The notes beneath the pieces are model-generated. The model had not been told where the DNA came from and ran no database searches. It saw only the letters and a program-made list of their open reading frames with translations. This document shows, piece by piece, positions 51,796 through 64,000 of a DNA stretch of 64,000 nucleotides. The stretch is from Prorocentrum cordatum (Eukaryota > Sar > Dinophyceae > Prorocentrales > Prorocentraceae). Every line of letters begins with the position of its first letter. Position 1 is the stretch's first letter. The stretch covers positions 279,267-343,266 of the forward strand of contig CAUYUJ010015276.1 of NCBI GenBank assembly GCA_963575745.1. Reading direction: 5' to 3'. Made by a program: the position numbers and the translations under genes.

Positions 51796-53775
51796 ATGGA
51801 TCTGTTCGCAGCTGCTCGGGGCGCGTTGGGTCGCCTCGTGGGCGGCGATGGGCTCGGGGCTCGAGGTGCAGCAGAAGCGCGCCGCCCCGGGCCCCGCCCG
51901 GGCAGGCGCGGCCTGGTGCCTCTGGGCGCGGCTGCCGCTGCAGCTCGTCGGGCTAGGGGCGATGCGCGGCTCCAGCTGGACATGGAGCTGCAGGCGCAGA
52001 TGGCCACGCGCAATTTGGACAATGCCAAGCGACAGGTGGACGTGATGGGGGAGGGGCAGGAAGGCCCGCGCAAGAAGTCGCCAAGATTTCGCTGGGATCA
52101 GTGGCTTCCTCGGACAATGCTCCGCGCAGTGTTCAGCAAAGAGAATCTGCGGATGGCTGCTAGCAGCGTCGCCAAGGTTTTCAGAGGCACCGGAATCAAA
52201 GGCAGCCATCTTTTCGTTCGCCAATTGAGATCGGCTTTGGCGGAGCTTTATTGCGACAGCCAACGTGTTCAAATAGAGCGCCAAGTGCTCAGAGCGCCTG
52301 GGACAGAACACAATTGGTTGGTTATGCATCTGCAGTGGGACGAAACCAAGTTCACTGTGCAGCTGAACGACGGCAAGCCTCCTTGTGGGCAGCAAGTGAT
52401 GACACAGCACGGCGTGTTGCATTGGGAAGACGAGGACCTCCGCGTCCACAGCCAAGAGCTTATCTTCCCACCGTCCGTGCTGGAATCTGCAACCGCCGAC
52501 TGCATGCTCGGAGGCCTCGCGCGGGCGTTGCGCGTGGATATGGATGAGCTCTGGCCGTCGGCGCTGCTGGCGTGCTTGTCCCCGAGCGTCGATTCTGTGG
52601 CCGCAAACGGGCTGGTGTGCAAATATTTGCTGCAGACGTTGCCCTGGTGGGTCCTCCTGTTGCCTTCTTTTTGTTTGCAGCATCAAACCGCAATATGTTT
52701 GCAGTCGGTCGGGGACATGACGGGGGTCGTCGGCGGCATGTTTTCCACTGTCAGACACTTGCAAACAGGGGCCAACTTGCGGGCCCTCGAGACAGCTCTG
52801 CGGCAAATCCTGTCGGACGAGGAGGCTGGTCTGGAGGTGCGGCGGGGCGCGCCGAATCCAGCGGACAGGGGGGAGCTCGACATGCTGCTCGGGTATTGCG
52901 ACCGCCAGATGGATGAGGACGTGGAGGACGAGGAGGTGACAGCGGCGCGCGGCCAACGCAGAGGCCTCACCAAGCCAGAGGTCGACTTGATCAAGGAGAT
53001 GTTCACCGGCGACGTGTCTCAAGAGAGGCCTGTGCACCATTGCAGGGGCCGCGACTGCTGCGCGAACAGGCAGGAGTCTGTCGACAGAGCGGTGGCGGCG
53101 GTGATGGTTCCTTTGCGCAGGCGTTTGGCAGTGCCCGCGTTGAACCGCTGGAACACTGTGCATCCCACCGCGTGCGTCTTGCTGCTGTTGATCTCCTTGC
53201 ATGGATTGCTGCCGCGTGCGCTCGAGAAGACGTGCGGCGCTGCTGTGCGCGCCATGCGGCGGGAAGATGGCGGCCTCGAGAGCGGCAGCGGCGCAGCGGG
53301 CCTGGGGGATTTCAGGCGTGAACAGCATGTTCGCACCGTCAAGATGATGAGGTTTCTCTCCGATCTACTTGCGCGGCAACGGCTGGTCCTGTGGGTGGCC
53401 GTGGCCGCCGTGGGGATGCGATTTCATTACGCATGTTTCAAACGTGGGTCTTCGCATGGCTGGCTCGACCCCAAGGGGTCTGCTCTGTCGTCATTCTGCA
53501 AGAGCGTCGTCTTTGACACGCTCGCTCAGCTGAGCTCAGCCTTTGACCCCGCTGCAGCTGGACATTACGACTTGTGGAGATTGCCGCTTGCCCTGCACGG
53601 CCCCCTCGCGTCCTGGCCCGGCGAGGTCCTCCGCGAAGCAGACGCCATCGTCCACGTATTCACTGGGTCCTTTTATCGTCGCTTCGACATTCGTTTGAGC
53701 GGTTACCCATGGAGGCTCATGCGGCTCGTGGACGCCTCCCTGGACATGGGGGCCCGCCGCGCAGAAGGCGAATAA
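51796..53775 (+). CDS. Transposase-like protein, 659 residues, intronless
   Basis: Inference: a DDE-type transposase or a domesticated relative. Visible features are W181-D182-E-T in a strand-like context (..LVMHLQWDETKFTVQLND..), D266 with N271 (..SPSVDSVAANGLVCKYLL..) followed by C293-x2-H296 (..FCLQHQTAICLQS..), and a compact His-Cys cluster H414-H415-C416...C421-C422 (..VHHCRGRDCCANRQESVD..). The order Asp, Asp-x4-Asn, Cys-x2-His resembles the core of several eukaryotic DDE families, but no catalytic Glu is assigned with confidence. A conserved-looking N-terminal helix region is at residues 108-155 (..LPRTMLRAVFSKENLRMAAS..). The ATG at 51796 is chosen; the frame is open a further 19 codons upstream. 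It is followed after one stop by more coding-like sequence (53776-54054), then by the gene at 54129. Confidence 0.55.
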   Translation: MDLFAAARGALGRLVGGDGLGARGAAEARRPGPRPGRRGLVPLGAAAAAARRARGDARLQLDMELQAQMATRNLDNAKRQVDVMGEGQEGPRKKSPRFRWDQWLPRTMLRAVFSKENLRMAASSVAKVFRGTGIKGSHLFVRQLRSALAELYCDSQRVQIERQVLRAPGTEHNWLVMHLQWDETKFTVQLNDGKPPCGQQVMTQHGVLHWEDEDLRVHSQELIFPPSVLESATADCMLGGLARALRVDMDELWPSALLACLSPSVDSVAANGLVCKYLLQTLPWWVLLLPSFCLQHQTAICLQSVGDMTGVVGGMFSTVRHLQTGANLRALETALRQILSDEEAGLEVRRGAPNPADRGELDMLLGYCDRQMDEDVEDEEVTAARGQRRGLTKPEVDLIKEMFTGDVSQERPVHHCRGRDCCANRQESVDRAVAAVMVPLRRRLAVPALNRWNTVHPTACVLLLLISLHGLLPRALEKTCGAAVRAMRREDGGLESGSGAAGLGDFRREQHVRTVKMMRFLSDLLARQRLVLWVAVAAVGMRFHYACFKRGSSHGWLDPKGSALSSFCKSVVFDTLAQLSSAFDPAAAGHYDLWRLPLALHGPLASWPGEVLREADAIVHVFTGSFYRRFDIRLSGYPWRLMRLVDASLDMGARRAEGE

Positions 53776-54054
53776 CTCTTTCGGGCAAACGAGTGTTGCC
53801 TGGACTCGGGGTTCTCCTTGAGGCTGAGGAAGATGTGCACCACGGGCGTTGACGACCTTTTCCTGCCAGAGGTGCAGCGCTTTCTCTCCGCATGCTTTAG
53901 GTACGCGATGGCCTCGACGGTGCATTCCGAATTGTTGGCGTTGCGCAGATCCCCACCAGCCCATCCAGAAACGTCGCCCAGGCGAGTTGGCTTTTTCACG
54001 GCTGCGGTCTGCGACCCTAGGGGCCGTCTTGGGCCATTCTTGACGCTCTAACCT
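53776..54054 (+). pseudogene. Coding-like extension past the stop
   Basis: In the same frame as the preceding gene, after the TAA at 53773, it reads ..KMCTTGVDDLFLPEVQRFLS.., ..ACFRYAMASTVHSELLALRR.. to a stop at 54051. An alternative frame gives ..RVLPGLGVLLEAEEDVHHG... This suggests the transposase-like protein was once longer and the end has decayed, or that the assembly has indels here. A GGGCCGTCTTGGGCC repeat unit sits at about 54021-54035. Confidence 0.35.
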
Positions 54055-54128
54055 ATTGCGGGCCCCCGCGCCCAGGTCCTGGGGAGGGGGCGCGGGAGAG
54101 GGGTAGACCCCTCCGCAAACGGGAAAGA

Positions 54129-56021
54129 ATGGGGGTTGGAAGAGGAATCTCCCTAGACCACTTGCGCCCTGAAGGGCGCGTGGGATTGGCTTTTGCGCGG
54201 ATGAGAGCCCACCTCCAGACGATGAACAACAGACCTCCGAACGCCGCGACGCTCTCCGCCAAGCACGTGATCTCCGAGGTTGTTCGCTGTCACGAAGAGG
54301 GGCGGAGAAGGCGCCGCGGGCGCGACTTGCGCACCAAGCGGGGCCGACTCCTGCAGAAGAGCGGCCACTCGAAACCGATCTGGGCCCAAGGCAAAGGAGG
54401 CAACCAGCGGCGCAAGAGGTTGGGCCATTATATGTTTTACCACCGTCGCGTGGCTGATCTGCGAGATTCGCAGCCGCGGGCGCCATGGGCAGACCCGAGA
54501 GAGTACGAGCGGCGTCTGTATCTACAGGCGGCCGCGGACTGGCGGGCTGCATCCGAGGCCGAGAGGCGAAGCTGGAGAGAGGCGGCTCGGCGCGCGAACA
54601 AGGCTGAGAGGATGAAGCCAGACCCGCTGCACGAGTACGTGCGCATCTGTCGCGACCACGTTGACCAGTCGGACGAAGCTGCTTGGCCTTGGGGTCTCGG
54701 CTCAGACGAGTTCCCCTTGTCCGAGGACCTTGTCTCCGCAGCCGTGCAAGCACATGTCGATGCGAAGCTGAAGAGGGGATCCTTCGTGGAAGCCACGGCC
54801 GTGTCGTTTGACGAAATGTACAATGCTGCTGTGGCGCCTCCAGGACTCATTCGCTGCGGCCTCCCAACTGAGCGGCCTTGCTGCACGCGCGCGGCAGAAT
54901 GCCTTGGCGGCGTCGCCGACTTGCGGGGGGAGTACCAAGGCGTAGTGGAAGATTTGCGGTTGTTGGTGGCCCCTGCGAGGTGCAAGACTGTCGGGAAGAT
55001 GATGACCCTCCAGGTTTCAGGGCCTGGAGGCTGTGTGATGATTCGCAACTTCTCGCACTTGAAAAGTCCTATTTTCACGGGGGAGTTCTGCGAGTGCGAC
55101 GTGGTGGGGCAGCCATGCGGGCTCGGCGCGGCGCCCCCCGAGGTGCCATTCTCTCTGCGCCGGGGTTGGGTGGAGAGGAAGGGCCGCAGAGTGTTGAAGA
55201 TGATGACTGAGATCGACGTCGCCCTCCACATCTTACGCGTGTGCGGGCGCGACCGGGCTGAGCTGCGCTGGGTCGAACTTCTTGCGCGCCCGCGCATGGG
55301 TTGCTCAGAGCTGCAGTATTCGGTCGATTGGGCGGAGGAGCGGGACTTACACGAGGCACGCCTCCACGAGAAGGACGTTGACCTGGCGACGGGCTGGTTC
55401 CAGGCGTTCGCCGACTCCCGCCCTGGCGGGGCTTCCGCCGACGGGGGGGGCAGCGGCGCGCGTGGCGGGGATGAGGAGCCTGACTACGCGAAGGATTGGA
55501 AGGCCGCTTGGGAGGCCGCCGCCGCCTGGCGGCAGAGAGGTCGCGGGGCGCAGGGTGCGGCAGAAGGCGCGCCAGCGGAGGCGCCTCCCGCAGCAGCGCC
55601 GGACGCCGCTCTGGCGCACGGGCCGCTGGGCGGCTACGCTGCGGCGGCGGCGCCGCCGCCGCCCCCCGCGGGCGCGCCGAGGCGCCCGCGCGTCGCCCGA
55701 TACCCGCAGCTCCCACATCCCGCTGGGGCTGGCCGTCCTCACTACATTCGCCTTGTCGAGAACGAGGCCCTCGCCGTCTACGACATGCGCGCCGTCTGTG
55801 GCCTCCATCCAGGCTGTTCATGGAACCAGCAATCGAGGGTCAGACCATTGGCCGCTTTGTGGTGGTGGTTGGGGGAGGCCCCTGGATGCGGGAGCAAGGC
55901 AGACCATAAACAAAAGGTGCCCACGCCAGCGCAGATCGCCGCTGCTCGCGCGGTCCTCGAGGGCATGCCCGAGAGCCAGCCTTGGAGGGACTCGGAGGAG
56001 AGGCGGGCCCGTGGCGGGTGA
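54129..56021 (+). CDS. HMG-box-like, zinc-motif protein, 630 residues
   Basis: Single exon, ATG at 54129. A basic N-terminus (residues 50-95) precedes an HMG-box-like stretch at about 98-160 (..GHYMFYHRRVADLRDSQPRA.., ..ADWRAASEAERRSWREAARR..), with the Tyr/Phe start, central Trp and ER-x2-W pattern of that fold. If so it would bind DNA. The middle (170-430) is a mixed region with Cys clusters (..TGEFCECDVVGQPCGLG..). An Ala/Pro/Gly-rich linker (430-530) leads to a C-terminal zinc-type motif: C557-x2-H560-x2-C563-x23-C587-x5-H593, around ..SRVRPLAALWWWLGEAPGCG... The family is unknown to me by name. It lies directly downstream of the transposase-like gene on the same strand. Confidence 0.55.
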   Translation: MGVGRGISLDHLRPEGRVGLAFARMRAHLQTMNNRPPNAATLSAKHVISEVVRCHEEGRRRRRGRDLRTKRGRLLQKSGHSKPIWAQGKGGNQRRKRLGHYMFYHRRVADLRDSQPRAPWADPREYERRLYLQAAADWRAASEAERRSWREAARRANKAERMKPDPLHEYVRICRDHVDQSDEAAWPWGLGSDEFPLSEDLVSAAVQAHVDAKLKRGSFVEATAVSFDEMYNAAVAPPGLIRCGLPTERPCCTRAAECLGGVADLRGEYQGVVEDLRLLVAPARCKTVGKMMTLQVSGPGGCVMIRNFSHLKSPIFTGEFCECDVVGQPCGLGAAPPEVPFSLRRGWVERKGRRVLKMMTEIDVALHILRVCGRDRAELRWVELLARPRMGCSELQYSVDWAEERDLHEARLHEKDVDLATGWFQAFADSRPGGASADGGGSGARGGDEEPDYAKDWKAAWEAAAAWRQRGRGAQGAAEGAPAEAPPAAAPDAALAHGPLGGYAAAAAPPPPPAGAPRRPRVARYPQLPHPAGAGRPHYIRLVENEALAVYDMRAVCGLHPGCSWNQQSRVRPLAALWWWLGEAPGCGSKADHKQKVPTPAQIAAARAVLEGMPESQPWRDSEERRARGG

Positions 56022-56250
56022 TCTTCCCGCCAGGACAGATACGAAGCGTAGGCGTGTAAAAGTGCATTTCTCAGAGCCGTAGTCGCCGCCGCGGCCGCCC
56101 GCTGCAATCGCGCAGCTGTCGCCTGATCGTTGCTCCAATCGCTGTTTCGCCGCGTCTCTCGGCGCAGCATTGTTCCCGAGCTGCGGCTAAGCTGCCGTCC
56201 GCGCCAGCGCCTCGCTGCCCGCCGCCGCGCCCGCCCCCTCGCTCCCCGCG

Positions 56251-62127
<5,877 letters not shown>

Positions 62128-63340
62128 GTGCGCGCTGCAGGAGTCCGGGGGCACGGTGGTGTTTTTCTTTGCGGCGGGGGCGCCTGGCGCGCTCTCCAGT
62201 CGAGCGGCCGGCGCCCAGGGGCCGCTTCGCTGAGATGAGAGGGGCGCGGGAGGCAGGGGGGCGCAGGAGATAGAGCGAGGCGGCGGGGGGAGGTCCAGCG
62301 CGCGAGATATGCACTGCGAGTTGCGGGCTGACGCTCGGTTTAGAGTTCAGGGGAATGGCGCAGTGACAGCCCGTGGCGGTCTCTCACGGGGGTTGTCCAC
62401 AGGCCTTGCTTTTCCAGCTTCAGAAGTTTGCTACGGACAATGCGAGCGATGTGCTTAGTCGAGGGGAGTCTGACACTCGCTCTGCAAAAAAATGAGGAAG
62501 GATGGGGGGGAAAGCAAGGCGGAGGAGGAGCAGGAGACGCAGGAGGGTTTTGCCGTACTCTGCTGGGCGCGTCCACGAGGACGCAACAGACTTGAAACTT
62601 GCACCGATGCCGCCCCAGGCAGGCGAATCGGGATCCGTGGATGAGGAGGAGGAAAAGAGGGGAGAAGGGGAGGGGGAAGAGAAGGAGGAGGAGGAGGAGG
62701 GCCATCGCACACCTGCCAGGGGGTCGGCCGTAGGCAGATCAACTGCGGATGCTGCTCCTGCTGCTGCCAGTTGCCAGCATTTCAAGCCAGTCTTCGCGCG
62801 CCGAGGGCGCGCCCTGTTAGAGCAAGAGCGGTTCCTGTCCGCCGAAGGTTCTGGTTGTTGCTGCTGCTCTTGTTGCTGCTCTCCCTCCCCCCCCTCGCTC
62901 TGTAGGAGGAAGAGGATGGGCGGGTAGGAGGATGGGGGGAGGGAAGAGGAGGAGGAGGAGGAGGAGGAGGAGGAGGAGGAGGAGGAGGAGGAGGAGGAGG
63001 AGGAGGACGACGACCATTTTACAGATGCCAGGGGTTCGGCCGTTGGCAGATCTACTGCTGATGCTGCTGCTGCTGCCGCTTGCCTGCGTGGCGGGCCAGT
63101 TGCCGCCCCTTGACTCGGATTAGCTCGCTCGCCTGGCGCTCCTGGGCCCCTGGTGTGGCAGCAGCAGCGGCAGCAGCAGCAGCAGCAAAGGCGCACGAGA
63201 CCTAATGGAAGCAATAGGCACGCTCCTGCAACAGGTAAACAGAGCCTACAAAGGTAGATCATGTTCCCATCCACGGAACAGAAAAGTCGAATCCCCGATC
63301 GGCCCGAAGCACGGAAGGGGAGGAAGAGGGGAAGAGGGTG
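62128..63340. repeat. GGA tracts with a duplicated 100-bp segment
   Basis: After the gene stop, 62128-62640 has no gene. GGA tracts (62640-62700 and 62945-63006) are each followed by a related segment: CCAGGGGGTCGGCCGTAGGC, AGATCAACTGCGGATGCTGC (62716) and CCAGGGGTTCGGCCGTTGGC, AGATCTACTGCTGATGCTGC (63028). The unit of about 310 bp is repeated twice. A short (CAG)n run is at 63158-63188. Confidence 0.65.
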
Positions 63341-63570
63341 GAAGGAAGGGGGGAAGGGAGGAGGAATAGAGGAGTAAGGGGGGAGGTACAGAGGAGTAAG
63401 GAAGGAGGAAGGGAGGATGAATAAAGGAGAAAGGGGGGAGGGAGGGGGGAAGAGGGGAGGAGGAAGAGAGGAGGGCGGGAGGAGGAGAGGGGATACTGGG
63501 AGGAGGAAGGGAGAAGGAAGGGAGGAGGAAGAGAGGGGGGCGGGGGGAGGAAGGGGTAAGAAAGACCAGG
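63341..63570. repeat. GGAGGAAGG purine tract
   Basis: Imperfect GGGAGGAGGAAGG repeats similar to those at 51045 and 58980, again on the + strand. Confidence 0.75.
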
Positions 63571-63799
63571 GCCATAATATTCATTATCTGGTTCACTCCT
63601 TGCGGAGGGCGGGCAGTGAGACAACCAGGCAGGCTTTTGTTTGGTCCGTGGACATGTGCCTTGGGAACCGCGGGGGGGCCTCGAGAGGGCCCCGATGGGG
63701 TCAGTAGGCTGCCCTCCAGAGTTTTCTGGCTCAAGGCGCGCGGCGCAGTGGGCCCGCGCGGCCAGGCCGCCTCGGCGCGCGCCCGCTTCGGCGCGGCTG

Positions 63800-63973
63800 A
63801 TGGCCCCGAAAAAACTGCCGAAGCTCCCGGATGGGAGCCGCTGGGGGCGCCTCGACCTCGACAACTTCGTGGCGCCTGCGGCGGCGCGGGCCAGCACTGT
63901 AGAAGGCTCGTCGCCGCTCCGAGCGCGCCTATCCAGGCAGGCGCCGTCGTCCATCGCCAGCGGGGCCGAGTAG
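63800..63973 (+). CDS. Start of a hypothetical gene at the window edge
   Basis: ATG at 63800 begins MAPKKLPKLPDGSRWGRLDL, then ..DNFVAPAAARASTV.., with GC-rich codon use like the neighbouring genes, and stops at 63971. A GT just before the stop (GCCGA|GTAGAGG) could be a donor, so this may be a first exon continuing outside the window. No domain. Confidence 0.35.
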   Translation: MAPKKLPKLPDGSRWGRLDLDNFVAPAAARASTVEGSSPLRARLSRQAPSSIASGAE

Positions 63974-64000
63974 AGGCCGGCCGAGGCGCCGGCCTCGAGT

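Noticed and set aside
52620-52680. Possible short intron ending CTTTTTGTTTGCAG inside the transposase-like gene
   Set aside because: Only about 45 bases would be removed, the frame stays open, and removal would delete the Cys of the Cys-x2-His pair.
51784-53328. A 514-residue minus-strand frame
   Set aside because: Shadow of the transposase-like gene; its Gln/His/Arg-rich composition is typical of an antisense frame.

Overview
The window looks like nuclear DNA of a dinoflagellate, most likely a Prorocentrum-type genome. That call is inference from four things. (1) A spliced-leader-like relic (28592-28614) sits just before a decayed reading frame. (2) The convincing genes are split by short introns with GT-AG and GC-AG ends and an AG|G acceptor. 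(3) Coding DNA is very GC-rich, with Ala/Arg/Pro-rich proteins. (4) Most of the rest is micro- and minisatellite and small inverted-repeat elements. No rRNA, tRNA, CRISPR or bacterial-style operon is seen.

Layout. 1-28 kb holds almost no intact gene. It is a mosaic of short terminal-inverted-repeat elements (six families here called MITE-1 to MITE-6), foldback elements, polypurine/polypyrimidine tracts, a 1-kb ATC satellite, a (CA)n tract and a few degraded coding-like stretches. 28.6-30 kb is a decayed gene preceded by the leader relic, consistent with a retroposed cDNA. 30.6-41 kb is dominated by two long minisatellite families: a 62-65 bp unit with core GAGGATGTCTC, and a GGGCCGTCTTGG array split by a 1.5-kb insertion. 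A short zinc-finger-like frame lies at 32.7-33.3 kb. 41.4-42.8 kb is GC-rich, possibly coding on the minus strand.

43-64 kb is gene-rich, and all supported genes are on the + strand: an Ala-rich/acidic two-exon protein (43.2 kb), a protein with KRPAA nuclear-localisation-like motifs (44.4 kb), an acidic protein (46.1 kb), a Trp-rich two-exon protein (47.4 kb), a sulfotransferase-like enzyme (49.1 kb), then a block of three large genes. In that block, 51.8 kb is an intronless transposase-like protein, 54.1 kb an intronless HMG-box-like and zinc-motif protein, and 56.3-62.1 kb a gene of about eight exons for a zinc-motif, helix-rich protein. The last may carry one frameshift. A short coding start (63.8 kb) runs towards the window end.

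The three-gene block is the best candidate for an undescribed system: possibly a large dinoflagellate mobile element, or a group of genes derived from one. Across six of seven introns in the four spliced genes the first two intron bases repeat as the first two bases of the next exon, which fits introns that arrived by insertion with target duplication. Functions beyond the sulfotransferase and transposase-like calls are not assigned.
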